This document shows positions 36,925-48,212 of a stretch of DNA of 64,000 nt, piece by piece. Under the pieces are notes generated by a model. That model was not told the DNA's origin. It made no database searches and saw only the letters and a program-made list of their open reading frames with translations. The position numbers and the translations under genes were made by a program. The DNA comes from Tenrec ecaudatus. Its lineage: Eukaryota > Chordata > Mammalia > Afrosoricida > Tenrecidae. Positions within the stretch are counted from its first letter, which is position 1; each line of letters starts with the position of its first letter. The stretch is from the NCBI RefSeq assembly GCF_050624435.1, contig NC_134539.1, positions 42,006,001 through 42,070,000 on the forward strand. The letters are read 5' to 3'.

Positions 36925-37265
36925 GGCAAAAAGAAGTTTCTAACTTATAAAATATTGTGCAAAGTGCAGCTGTATCATCACCATCAAATCTCACAGAGAT
37001 AAAAGGATCCAGTGTAATCAGCTGATACTTGAATCAGCTCCTAAACATCCATAATGAGTCCTTTTCCATCATTTTTTGTATACTTTGTGATGGAGAACTA
37101 ACTAACCACTTCCTAAGGGATTCCAGTTGTGATCAATAAAAGCATGTTCTTTATACGAAGCCAAAATTCGCATTTTATATTTCTTCCTTTTATGTATTTC
37201 TTTGGACAATAACTCTCAAGTTTAGTTTTAGAACTAAGAGAAAGCTTTAGTTCTTATAATTTAGG

Positions 37266-37590
37266 TTTTTTTAAATTGTTTTATTGGGGGCTCATACAAC
37301 TCTTATCACAATCCATACATACAGCAATTGTATAAGGCACATTTATACATTCATTGCTCTCACCATTCTCAAAACATTTGCTCTCCATGTAAGCCCCTGG
37401 CATCAGCTCCTCATTTCCCCCTCCCTTCTGCTTCCTCCTCCCTCATGAACCCTTGGTAATTTATAAATTTTTATCTTGTCATATCTTACTCTGTCCAGCA
37501 TCTCCCTTCACCCACTTTTCTGTTGTCCGTCCCCCAGGGAGGAGGCTATATGTAGATCCTTATTATCGGTTCCCCCTCTCATTCATTCAG
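37266..37590 (-). mobile_element. LINE tail family T, about 325-bp copy, antisense
   Basis: Opens TTTTTTTAAATTGTTTTATT then GGGGGCTCATACAACTC and ends near 'GGAGGCTATATGTAGATCC'. It shares this whole stretch with 23283-24600 and is 5'-truncated. Confidence 0.8.
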
Positions 37591-37859
37591 CAAATATTAG
37601 CATACCTACACTTTTCTAATGGCTAAAAACATTGCAAGGTCTGATGATATTCAAATGGGATTTCCTTATCTTTTTGGTCTCTGTATTATCCTAATCTCTA
37701 AAATTTTAAAGTCATTCAGACTTAGATCCTATATAACTCTTAGAATTCATCTTTCAGCAACTCTTACCACTGTTCATTTTGTGTTCTCAAAAACTGAACT
37801 TCTTTTAATTCCTACAACACATCATAGCTCATTCTCTCTTGTCTTGCTATTTTGCATGT

Positions 37860-38332
37860 TGTGTTAGTCTGGGTAGATTCGAGAAACAAATTCATAGACA
37901 CTCATATGTGTATAAGAAAGAGCTTTATATACAAGATCAATTGAATATTGTGAAAACATCCCAGTCCAGTCCAGTTCAAGTCCATAAGTCCAATATTAGC
38001 CCATATGTCTGACACTAGTCTTCAAAGTCCTCTTCAGACTCAGGAAACACATGTAATAATGCTAAATACAGGAAGATCACAGGTCAGCGGATGGAAAGTC
38101 TTGTGGATCCAGTGGCAGTAGAAGCATCTCAGTTCTGGCAGGGGTCTACACAGGCTCTAGGGTAGCTCCATGTGTCTTGTCAGAAGGATGTGTCACAGGG
38201 AGTGAGTGTGTCCCACTTCCGGTGAGTTATTTATCTCCTTAGGCCTCCAAATGAGGTCATCAATCAGTGACCTGATTGGCAGGCTAATCACTCTTAAGTC
38301 TCAAATTGACAACAGATTATGTAACTACCACA
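37860..38332 (-). mobile_element. LTR fossil, family V (subtype 2), solo
   Basis: 473 bp with TG...CA ends (TGTGTTAGTCTGGG to TAACTACCACA) and a matching ATGT target duplication at 37856-37859 and 38333-38336. The short duplication and TG/CA termini support an LTR rather than a SINE or DNA element. No internal region. Confidence 0.75.
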
Positions 38333-38339
38333 ATGTGAT

Positions 38340-38910
38340 ATTTCTTAACATTTTTTATTTACTCCTCCAGCACTTGGTAACTTTTTACTAGCATTCCTCT
38401 TGCATCTTCCAGAGATGTTCTCCCTGAATCCCATGCCTGATTCAGGCAACCCTGTTATGCATTCACACAATATTCTGTCCTCACTCTGTGACTTAAGTTT
38501 TAACCTGACAAGAAACAGGTCAATAAAGTAAACAATAATACTAGAGAAGTACTCATTCCTTTATATAATCAACCATTTAAAATCAAAAGCACATCATTTG
38601 CCCAAAGAAAAAGTGCAAAAGGCAGGAAGAGGAGTAATAGAAATAAGAAATACAAGGAAGAAGTAAGATGAATAACATTGTATTGCAGTAAATTGCATAA
38701 ACTAAAGGTTGCTGTGAATAATGATATTATTATTATTACTTTGGGTTTTGGGATGTACCCTAATAAAATTGATTTCTATGTAAATCATGTTTAACAGAGA
38801 AATACAAGAATCAAAAGAACTTTTAACATCAGCTACATAACTTTTGTAAAATGATTCAAGTTGTCTAAAAATTTGTATTATTGCCACACTTAAGAGACTG
38901 CTTTTCTCTT
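38340..38910. other. Unassigned AT-rich DNA
   Basis: Nothing recognised. Confidence 0.3.
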
Positions 38911-38914
38911 TTAA

Positions 38915-39165
38915 AATGTTTAAGTTTTATTGACATATAATTCACGTGCCATATAATTAATGTTAAAAAGAATTGTGTAAATACCACCAGAATCAATTTT
39001 AGAACATTTTATTCATTCTTGTACATTGTAACATTTTGCAACGTTGTTCAGGTAGTATTTATTACTAGCTCATTTCCCCTAAATTAATGAGTTCCTTGCC
39101 ATAACCCCAAGAAACTATTAATCCAGTTACTGACTTTAGTGATTTACCTATCCTGGATTTCAAAA
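38915..39165 (-). mobile_element. Old L1M-type 3' UTR fragment, antisense
   Basis: 'TTTTATTGACATATAATTCA' followed by a run ending CCTATCCTGGATTTC matches the layout of ancient L1M 3' UTRs in antisense. A further stub may lie at 20845-20895 (GAAGTATAATTCACAC). Confidence 0.55.
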
Positions 39166-39284
39166 CAAGCAACACTAACAAAATAAGAAAACTTCAATTC
39201 AAAAGAAAGCAAAAAGTAATAAAATTAGAACAAATTTTAAGTGAGCCAAAAGGAAGAACAAATGATAAGGTGTTAAATTTTAAC

Positions 39285-39400
39285 CTAACTCACAGCCACT
39301 AAGTCACTGCTGACTTCTAGCAGCCCGAACTACAGCGGCATGAAAACACTTTCCGATGCCATCTGATGGCAAGGCTGTTTACATCCCTGGTCAATGGTCA
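39285..39400 (-). repeat. AfroSINE-like fragment, antisense
   Basis: 'TCACAGCCACTAAGTCACTG' and 'GGCAAGGCTGTTTACATC' fit a worn antisense AfroSINE tail. The match is weak. Confidence 0.4.
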
Positions 39401-39542
39401 GAGAGGCTCTATGGAGGTTGATTCCATGTGAGGATCCTGCAAATGGATTTGGGGCTTTTATTGTCTTCCATCGCTTTCTAAAAACCAGGTGCTCAAAACT
39501 GAAACTCTAAGACAATTTCCTTCTTTGGTCTTGGGTTTTATT

Positions 39543-40415
39543 ATTTTCAGGTCATGGTGTTTTCAATCACCTCATATGCAGGTGAAAGTTGAATATTTAA
39601 TAAAGAAGACCAAAGGAAGATTGAGTCATTTGAACTGGTTGGGCTGGCATTCCCTTAAATGATATTGCGGTGTTATTATTTATCTGGTTCTGTCCTCCCT
39701 ATTCCCCTGAGAATCGTAGCCATGACTCTTGTAGCAACAGGTCAGATGGTATATATCTCGTCAATTTCAGCATACATGAAAATCCCTTGAGCTCACAATT
39801 TAACAATTTAAAAATAAAAAAAATCTATGCAACAATTATTCTCATACAGTATGTTCAATATCACTCTTCCTGACAAACCAGATTCGTATATCTAATTGTT
39901 TCCTTGATATTTCTACTTGTGTGATTACTAAATACATCAAATATATAACATGTTAAACATTTATTTATTTCTCCAAACCACTTCAATCTCATCTTCTCTA
40001 CCTCAAGAAATGCACTATCATCCATACAAATCCAATAGACCAAAATTGTCTGTTAATTTTACATTCAAATTTTACTCTGAATATTACCAACCTATGCCAT
40101 GAAGTTTAGATGCATTGAATTATCACGTTGGCAAATAATGCTGAAAGTACCGTGTACTGCCAAGAGAATCAACAAATCTGTCTCAGAAGAAGTATAGTCA
40201 GAATGCTCCTAGAGAAAAGGATGGTGAGACTTCATCTCACATATTTCAACATGTTGTCAGGAGAGACCAGTCCCTTGAGAAGGACATCATTATTGGTAGA
40301 AGGCAGTGGAAAAGAAGACCTTTGGTAAGATGGGTTGACCCACAGCCTGCATCAATAGGCTAAAACTTAAGGATAATTATTGAAGATAGTCCAGGACCAA
40401 GCAGTGTTGCTGTTG
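39543..40415 (+). mobile_element. RTE 3' end split by an unidentified 462-bp insertion
   Basis: RTE sequence at 39543-39648 ('GGTGTTTTCAATCACCTCAT', 'CCAAAGGAAGATTGAG') resumes at 40111-40415 ('AGAATGCTCCTAGAGAAAAG', 'CAGGAGAGACCAGTCCC', ending in GTTGCTGTTGTTGTT). About 23 bp of RTE sequence is present on both sides (39626-39648 and 40111-40132), as a target duplication would be. The inserted 39649-40110 is AT-rich and matches nothing I know. Confidence 0.65.
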
Positions 40416-40566
40416 TTGTTTTCAAAATTGTCTTCTGACTTTATTTGGTTGGGCTGCAATACATTATCTACATGGCCAACAGAATATTATTCTTAAATAG
40501 CAATGATATGTTGACTACTAAAACCCTCTATCATATTTATATTACTTCCAAATTCCTTACTATCCA

Positions 40567-40696
40567 CTGTAAGACCTTAAATAATCTGATTGCAGTCTAC
40601 TGCAAAGAGAAATGGGTAACTAATGTTCAGTGTAGATTTTAATCAAGATATTTCTCTTTGCAGTAGACTGCAATCAGATTATTTAAGGTCTTACAG
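40567..40696. repeat. Perfect 47-bp inverted repeat with 36-nt spacer
   Basis: 40567-40613 (opening CTGTAAGACCTTAAATAATC) and 40650-40696 (closing GATTATTTAAGGTCTTACAG) are exact reverse complements over 47 bases. The spacer is 40614-40649. Flanks beyond the arms do not pair. The arms match no repeat family that I recognise and are not a transposon end pair. Confidence 0.97.
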
Positions 40697-40699
40697 AGT

Positions 40700-41288
40700 A
40701 TATCACTTCCTGTGTTACATCAACTAGCATACCTTATGATAGAGCTAATCCACGTGCACAACTATTTAATAATATTAGAACCAAGAAAACATAATATGCA
40801 ATATTCACAAAATTAGAAGGTAGTATCATTTGTTCATACTTGTCCAGAGAATGAATTTCCCTAGGGAATATAAAGTGTTACATCTTGAAAAGAATTCTTG
40901 TTTTCTTAGTGTAAATATTTCTTTGGGAAATATTATATAAGTTTAAATTCTATATAGAAAACAGTTAAACATCTCATGATTACAAAAGTTAATCCATACA
41001 AACATATAATTGGGCTCAAGATAATCAGATTTTGAAATGGCCATAGGACTAGATGATTTGGCATCTCGCAAAGACATTAAAATAAAAACAGATAACAAGG
41101 TCAATGCAGAAAAGGCTGTGCTACATTTCCTTCTTTATGAGAAACACGGCATATATCCAGGTACAAGAACAAAATCATTTTTAAATGATTTCAAAAGAAT
41201 TTGAGGGGGAGTGAATTGAGATTAGGAATAAATCTGTGGCGTAAGAGATATGTCAATATGGGGAAGGAGAATAAATGGCCTCTGTCAA
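40700..41288. other. Unassigned AT-rich DNA
   Basis: Nothing recognised. Confidence 0.3.
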
Positions 41289-41466
41289 ACCAAAACCCAG
41301 TGCCGCCGAGTTGATTTAGACCATATACTCCCAACTCCTTCCAAAACTGTCAATCTTTACAGAACTGGACAGCTTCATCTTTCTCTCAGGAAGCAGGTGA
41401 TGCATTTGAACCCCTTAGCTTGTCATTAGCAGCCCAATACATACCCCACACCACTACCAGGGCTCC
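41289..41466 (-). repeat. AfroSINE, antisense
   Basis: 'CAAAACCCAGTGCCGCCGAG' at the tail side and 'CCACACCACTACCAGGGCTC' at the head side, with 'TTCATCTTTCTCTCAGG' between. Confidence 0.85.
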
Positions 41467-41609
41467 TAAAATCTCCACACTATCCAAATTCTTTCAATTA
41501 GATTTTTTATGCTAATGGAATATAATTCCCCAGAAAATATAATTCCTCCTTACTAACTCTTTAGAAAAACTTGCATCCTATAAATTTTAAGAGTTAAGGA
41601 AAAGAGGAT

Positions 41610-41790
41610 GGAGCCGTGGTGGTGTAGTGGTTTCGCATTGGTCTGTGATCCACTGAGTCAGCAGTTCAAAACCAGCAGCAGCTCTCTCTGAGAAAGACTG
41701 GGCTTTCTACTCTAATAAACAGTTACAGTCTTGGAAACCCACAGAGGAGCACTGTGATTCAGCCTTGTCATGGTGGCAGTGAGTTTGAGA
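41610..41790 (+). repeat. AfroSINE
   Basis: Head GGAGCCGTGGTGGTGTAGTG, B-box-like 'GCAGTTCAAAACCAGCAGC', 'GGAAACCCACAGAGGAGCAC', and tail 'ATGGTGGCAGTGAGTTTG'. It lies about 140 bp from the antisense copy ending at 41466, a natural inverted SINE pair. Confidence 0.88.
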
Positions 41791-41794
41791 AGGA

Positions 41795-43500
41795 AAAGAA
41801 GAGAGTTGGTAAGATCCTGCTTCAAGAAAGAAGGGACTTTTGTGCAAATAAGGTCTCCCACTCACTTGATCTCCAGTCACTGTTAAGGACATTTTCTTTC
41901 AGTCTCACCTGCAGTTCCATTTTTTTTAATTGTTGGACTTTTGTATGAGTTACAGTTTAGAAGATTCAAATATCTAAATTCATAAAATAAGTAAAATGAC
42001 AAGAGAATTTTTTCACATTACTCCCAAATTATTCTTTAGTTGTGCAATATCCATAGAGTTACCTAATATATTTTTCTAGGATTAAAATAATTAATATAAA
42101 TATAGGGTATAACTCTTGAAGGAATGACACAAGATAAATTCCTCTGGTGATGAGACTAGCAAATGATTAAAAAATAGTGTTGTAAATTTCCTTAAACTTC
42201 CTTTAGAAAAAAAGTTTTCCAAGTTACAAAGGAAAACTTTTTAATAAGCTGTTTACAACTCCATCAAGAGGGTAATGAAAAATAAATTTTAATGGTCCCT
42301 TTGAAATTTAGTTTACTAAACCGTTCAGTTGCTATTCCTGAGGGATTGGGAGAAGGGAGACAGTATGAAGGGAAAGCATCAGAAGACTTGCCAGGTTCTA
42401 GCTTGAATAATGAGGAGAAAGTTAACAACCAACTTCCTTCTTTCACCTGTTGTTTCCTACCAAATTCTTTCATGTGTGTAGAGCTATAGCTGAGGGGAGT
42501 ATTGATTCCCCCAGGGAGTGTCTCATTGTGCAAACTTTAGCACGGGAGGAGTTTGCATCTTCCTACAGCAGTGATGCAATTTCACATGTCAGTACCCATC
42601 TGCCCACAAAGAAGTTTTTGATAATACAATTCTACACGCACATGCTAATTACCTCTCAACCTTGTAACACGACTGATTTTAAAACAACCAAGTTACATGT
42701 TCTCTCCTGCTTTCTGAGGTCTGTTTTGATTGGGAACTTCAATGAGGATTAAGGAATTCAGATTCAACTCAAAGAAATTAAATGATAACCTGCAGGAAAG
42801 AGGGAATTGTTTATTTTTCTGTGTTATATATCCTTAAACAGATGTGAGAGTAAGAACAATGATTACATAGTGAGATAATATATATACATGAGACAATTCA
42901 AACTTCTAGTATTTGCACTGCTATGTATATTCAGTAAGCTACAAGAATGTGTTAATATACATTTAAAATATAATAGTTGTTTTTAATTTATTAAGACTTT
43001 GGATAATATAATGAAAACTATTGATATTATCAAGAAAATAATGTTTATTATACTTTTATGCTTCACATCCAAAGTATTTAATTTCAAAGGATTTCAAAAG
43101 CTAGAGTTAATCAATGGCTCAGCATTAGGTGGGGGATGGTGAAATGACTAGTTACAAGACACACAACACAGATCATAGAGCTCATTATTCAAAATGAAGT
43201 GTTAAATTTATGAAACATAAGTATTACTTCTTAAAAGGTCTGTGTACTGAGATTAAAATGTAGGGCTATAAGATGAAAAGTAGAGTAGAGAAAGAAGACA
43301 AATGACAAAATAATTATGATTTTTAAGATTGTAAGGAAGTTATGTTGCTCCGTACTCTCAATCATCAGGTATGGTGGCGAATTTGGAAAACTTGAATAGC
43401 CAGCTATGCTAAGTATAAAAGTGACTTAATACAAATTCCAAGCATAGTTGGGTGAGAACATAGTATGTGCAGAATTATGCTATCTTGTCAAATGCATGTA
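41795..43500. other. Unassigned DNA with a small palindrome
   Basis: Mostly AT-rich. AAAAAGTTTTCC at 42209-42220 is repeated as its exact complement at 42231-42242, a 12-bp stem with a 10-nt loop. A stretch at 42300-42620 is less AT-rich and carries two overlapping short frames without recognisable domains. Confidence 0.4.
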
Positions 43501-43502
43501 GG

Positions 43503-43615
43503 AGGAGCCCTGGTGATACAATGTCTCACTGAAAGGGGAGGGGCTAAAATCTACCAGACATCCTGGAGGAGAAAGATGTAGCAATCGGCTTCCGAAAGGA
43601 TTAACTCTCTAGGAA
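43503..43615 (+). repeat. AfroSINE, truncated
   Basis: Head GGAGCCCTGGTGATACAATG, then 'GGAGGAGAAAGATGTAGCAA'; the tail half is missing. Confidence 0.75.
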
Positions 43616-43619
43616 TCAA

Positions 43620-44700
43620 GACCAGGGCAGTTCTAAATTTTGAGTTTTCCATTACATTATATAGATCATAGTGATAAACAGTAAACTAAGGTTGCTTCCT
43701 GCTTTTATTTCTGTATATACAACACAATTGAGAGTTTATGATTTAGCAGAAACACTTTTTAAATTTGAATAAATATTGAATAGGTATGCACTCATTCTTA
43801 TAATAAAGCAAAATGTGTTGATAAAGCTAGGACCGATAAAAAATGATAGTAGTTTCTGTTTAAAGAGTATTTAATACAGTTTTAAAAGATAAAACAGTTT
43901 AATTTAAATTTTTTTAATCTAAACACTTTTAAACTATTTGACAGTAATTCAAGTGCATAAGCAATTATTTGACATGTGATCGTTGAAATAGAATTCAAGG
44001 AATGAAAATAGGATCTTCATATTGTTGAATCAAGTACCTGCAAGCTAGCTAAAATGAATCTTTCAAGACTCACAGCAAAATGAAGATGCTTTCAGACAAA
44101 AACCATGAGTCACAGAACCTCAGGGAATGAACTATTAAACAGTTAACTTAGGAAAAAGAAAATTCAAACTGGAGGGAAGGGATCAAATGGAAAGGAAGAA
44201 ATGAACATACTACTTAACAAAGAATAAGTCAATGCAGGAATAAGTCTAGAAAATTCTTTGCCCTTATGAAAAATTAAGTAACAATTTGGAAAAATTTTAA
44301 TGGGTACAAATACAATTCTGGAACCAATAAGATGATGAGTGAGGTTGGTAATCAGGGGCAACTGGTGTGAGATCCTTGTACTGTTCAGGACTACAGAAAT
44401 GCGAGTTAGCACTGCCCTTTGTTTCTGTTAAGTAGAGGATTTTAAAAAGAAGTGTTAAAAATAACAGAAATAATCTTTCAAACTTTCAAACTAGACAAGG
44501 AAACAAAAAAAGAAGGAAAACTTAAGTGACTTACTGTGCAAGGCAAGTTGGACAAACAAAAAGAGAGAAAAATTACATGGTAGGTCAAAAACACAAATAA
44601 AAGACATTTATTCAACCATACTAGTAGGTGTAATTTGGTTACACATGCCAGTTAGAAAAGAAAGAAGAAGCCCTGGGCTTTATTCCATCCAGCTCTAGCC
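43620..44700. other. Unassigned AT-rich DNA
   Basis: Nothing recognised. Confidence 0.3.
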
Positions 44701-44702
44701 TA

Positions 44703-44900
44703 CTCACAAGAACAGCCATCGGGCTGATTCCAACTCACAGCAATGCTACAGCTCAGACTAGAGCTTCCGCTTTGGGGTTCCAAACTGTGTACGTATTTAA
44801 GAGAGCAGAAGCCATCAGCATCCTACCTCAGAGTATCTGTTCCTTTCTAGCTAATGGCCTTCCAGTCAGCAGCTCAACGTGGAACTCGCTGACACTGCCA
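44703..44900 (-). repeat. AfroSINE, antisense
   Basis: 'CGGGCTGATTCCAACTCACA' at the tail side and 'GTCAGCAGCTCAACGTGG' near the head. Its head end abuts the RTE copy at about 44900 without spacer. Confidence 0.75.
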
Positions 44901-45919
44901 GAAAGTCCCGCCAGCTTCAGAGGAGGGCACAGAAAGAGGGGTGTCATTGCTGGTGTCAGAGGGAGCTTAGAGAAGAGCTGACGATATCATCAATATGTTT
45001 GTCTGTGTTACGTTCACTAGGCAACACCATTGAGCTGGATGCAGCATAACACAATATGGATAATATCATGAAAGAATGCGAGTAATGGTGCTTCCAATCG
45101 TACTCAAGCAGAGTCGGTGCACAGATCAAGAGTCAGCCATTTGTACAAAACAAAAAAATACTAAGTGGGTTAAAATCAGGAAAGGTATGCATCAGGGTTA
45201 CTGCCTTATACCACACGTATTCACTCTGTGTCCTTAGCACAAACAAAGGAAAAGCTAGGCTCTGTAATGAGGATTGGAGGAAGACAAATTCACACCCTGG
45301 GCTGTGCACCTGGTACAGCCTGGCTTGCTGAAAGCGAATGGACTTGAAGCCTTGGATAATGAGCATCAAACAAGAGAAGAGCAAAGCCAATCATCAAAGA
45401 AGGGTCTTTGTATCTCAACATCAAAACCAACATTCGCACAGCGGGACCCATAAACAATATCCTGATAAGAAAAAGGGGGAGGTGCCAAGGATTTCATTTT
45501 ACTTGGATCCACACTAGATAGGAGAATCGATGTAGAAGAATTGATGCATTTGAATTGTGGTGCTGGAGAAGGATAGTAACAATACCATGGACTGCTAAAA
45601 GGACAAATCACTCTGTATTGGAAGGAGCAAGGTCAGATTGCCCTTCAGAGACAAGGATGGCAAGCCTTCGTCTTACATACCTTGGACATGTCAGGAGAGA
45701 CCAGTCCCTGGAGAAGGGCATCCTGTTGGGGGTATTGGAGGGGCGGTGAAAAAGAAGAAGGTCCTCAACAAGATGGCTTGAGGCGGTGGCTGCAACCATG
45801 GGCTCTGGCAGAGGAAAAACGGTGAGGGTGGCGCAGGGCTGGGCAGTATTTCTTCTTTGTGCATAGGGCCACTGTGGAGCAGAGCGGACTCTATGACCCC
45901 GAACAATAACAACAGCAAG
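44901..45919 (+). mobile_element. RTE-clade LINE, RT domain to 3' end
   Basis: Starts inside the RT domain ('CAGCTTCAGAGGAGGGC', 'GTCATTGCTGGTGTCAGAGG') and runs to the genuine 3' end (GCATAGGGCCACTGTGG-type tail and (AAC)n at 45900-45919). The YADD box has decayed to codons for C-A-P-G in 'CTGGGCTGTGCACCTGG'. An internal deletion relative to the copy at 21 kb is likely. Non-coding. Confidence 0.8.
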
Positions 45920-45920
45920 C

Positions 45921-46480
45921 AGTCATGAAACAGCAGTCAAGAAATAAAATGCTTGCATTGTGCTGGGCAGATAGACTGCAAAAGACTTCTTAAATGTATT
46001 GAAGAGCAAGGCTGTCAGGTGAGGAAGGAAATGCACCTGGACCCAAGCTGTGGTATTTTCAACGACTTCACCTGCACTCAAAAGTCAAGAATGGATAAAG
46101 AAGACCAAAGAATAACGGGTGCATTTGAACCACAGAGAGTTGGCAAAGAATACTGACTAGACCATGGACTACCACATAAACAAATAAATACGTTTTGAAA
46201 GTCAACAAACCAGAAAGCGCTTTAGAAAGCCGAACTGTAAAACTGCATCCCATGTACCTCAGACTTGCGATCAGGCGGGGATGACACAGCTCCTGGAGAG
46301 GGTCAAAGTGCTTGGTGATAAAGGAAAATGACGCACATTGCAAAGGCGAGCTCAAACATGGCAACCTTGGGAGGGCGCTGCAGGACCGGCCGAGCGCGGC
46401 AATCTTGCACATGGGGGTCCTTGCTTTTGGGTCTGAAGCAGCTCAATCGCACCTAACGACGACTCTAGCGTTCGTTTCAT
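45921..46480 (+). mobile_element. Second RTE 3' end, in tandem
   Basis: Immediately after the (AAC)n end of the previous copy, RTE sequence starts again at 'GCAGTCAAGAAATAAAATGC' and runs to another tail ('CAATCGCACCTAACGACGAC'). The same RTE interval also occurs in the first copy, so this is a separate, 5'-truncated insertion in the same orientation. Confidence 0.75.
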
Positions 46481-46484
46481 AAAA

Positions 46485-46970
46485 CAGGGTTTCTCAAGCC
46501 AATATTTTTGGGCGAGCACAAAGTATAACAAAAGTTACACTAGGCCAGTAGAAGAAAGGAAAATGTACAAGTCATTGCTTTCCACAAACATAGATATAAA
46601 AATCCTGAATAAAATACAGCAAATATAATTCAACAATACATAAATAATAATACGTACAGTCACAGTAAGATTTAGCTCAAGGATACAAGGAAGCTTTAAC
46701 GTTCGAAAACATGTTCATGTAAAACAAAGAAATAGCCAAGACGGGAAAATGCCCATTTTAATGAATGAAGAAATAGGGAATTTGACAAGGCTCAACATGC
46801 ATTCTTTTTTTTTTTTTAAATCGTAGCAAACTAGTAGAGAAGGGAACTTTTGCTACCTGATAAAGGGTACTTATAAAAACCATCGCAGATAAAGTTAATG
46901 ATATAGAACATTTAAATATTCAAAACAAGATTTTTAAATGCCTGTTTTGGCCCATTCTATAAACAATAGA
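46485..46970. other. Unassigned AT-rich DNA with a T tract
   Basis: A run of about 14 T at 46805-46818 is the only mark; it may be the tail of an unrecognised antisense retroposon. Confidence 0.3.
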
Positions 46971-46973
46971 GGA

Positions 46974-47172
46974 GGAGCCCTGGTGGCAGCGGGTTTATGT
47001 GTCGGACTGCTAACCTCGAGTTCAGCAGTTGGAAACTACCAGCCGTTCCGTGGGAGAAAAATGAGGCTTTCTACTATCATAAAGGTGTGCAGCCCATGAA
47101 ATCCACGGGGGCAGTCCTGCACTGCCCTCCCTCTCAGGTCACTATGAGTCCCAATTGGCTCAGCCTCAGTGA
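46974..47172 (+). repeat. AfroSINE, near full length
   Basis: Head GGAGCCCTGGTGGCAGCGGG, 'GTTCAGCAGTTGGAAACTAC', 'AAATGAGGCTTTCTACTATC' and tail 'GGTCACTATGAGTCCCAATT'. One of the least diverged copies in the window. Confidence 0.93.
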
Positions 47173-47174
47173 GT

Positions 47175-48208
47175 GAATTAACACTGGAGCAGAGTTCAAT
47201 ATTTAATAGAATAATAAGTAGGTTATATAAAGAGTAGAAAGAAAGGAATAAAATTCAGCATTACCCTCAAGCAATACAGTTGTCTGCATAGAAAATGAAG
47301 GGTTCAACAAATTATTTGAATTAAAAATAAATATTCAAATATCAATAACATTCCTTTTATCAATCACAACTGGCTAAAACGTGTATTCTAAAAAGTACCC
47401 AATTCACTAAAGCAACATAAATGTCAAGTGTTTCTGAAGAAATCTAAGAAAAAGAGCACAAATACTTTATAATAAAAATTCTAGAGTTTTTATCTAGATA
47501 AAAAAATAACTAAAAACTAGAATTTTATTATAGAACAGAAAAGAGCCTGTTAGGAAATTCAAGAATAAATGTACAAATTATACCTCATGCTCTCTCTAAA
47601 TTAAATCTGATTCTTATTATTAATAGCTAACAAAATTTCACATTTGGAAATTTCTCATTGGTTCTAAAATTTCTACAGAAGAGTAAAAGATTAAAACAGT
47701 CAAGAAAATATTATAGCCTAATAATAAGATCATAATCACTGTACTGGATATAAAGATTGTTTATAAAATTATAGACCTTTATACCATGTGGTATGGATAA
47801 AGGAAAACCTACAGAAGCAATCCAGGTGTTTATCTGAGTTTGATAACTGATATTATTAGGAATTATAAATCAATATAAAACAAATAGAATGTTTGATAAA
47901 TTGATTATTGATCATGCACACTGAAGAAAGAATAAAAGTAAATTTCTACATCATAGAATGTGCCTAAGATAATTTTGAGATAGATTAAATAGCTTAGTAT
48001 AATTTTTAAAAACTCATAAAATGTTAATAGGAAAATATGAAGAAAAAAACAAAAGGCATGGCATGTGGGTAATGGAAAGCATTTGCCAATCAAACTACGG
48101 AAAGAATGATATGACTCTTTAAAATGATCAATTCTAGGTGACAGGTACTTTTAAGAACAACTAAATGTCAAACACAGGTGGGCGAATTTATCTAGAGTAA
48201 GGAGGAGC
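47175..48208. other. Unassigned AT-rich DNA
   Basis: Strongly AT-rich, no repeat or gene recognised. Confidence 0.3.
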
Positions 48209-48212
48209 CGAG

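Noticed and set aside
40567-40696. Calling the 47-bp hairpin a microRNA gene
   Set aside because: A perfect 47-bp stem with a large loop is longer and more perfect than typical animal pre-miRNA, and there is no expression or conservation evidence.
46974-47040. tRNA gene in the A-box/B-box head of an AfroSINE
   Set aside because: The tRNA-like head belongs to a dispersed SINE; cloverleaf and acceptor stem are not complete.
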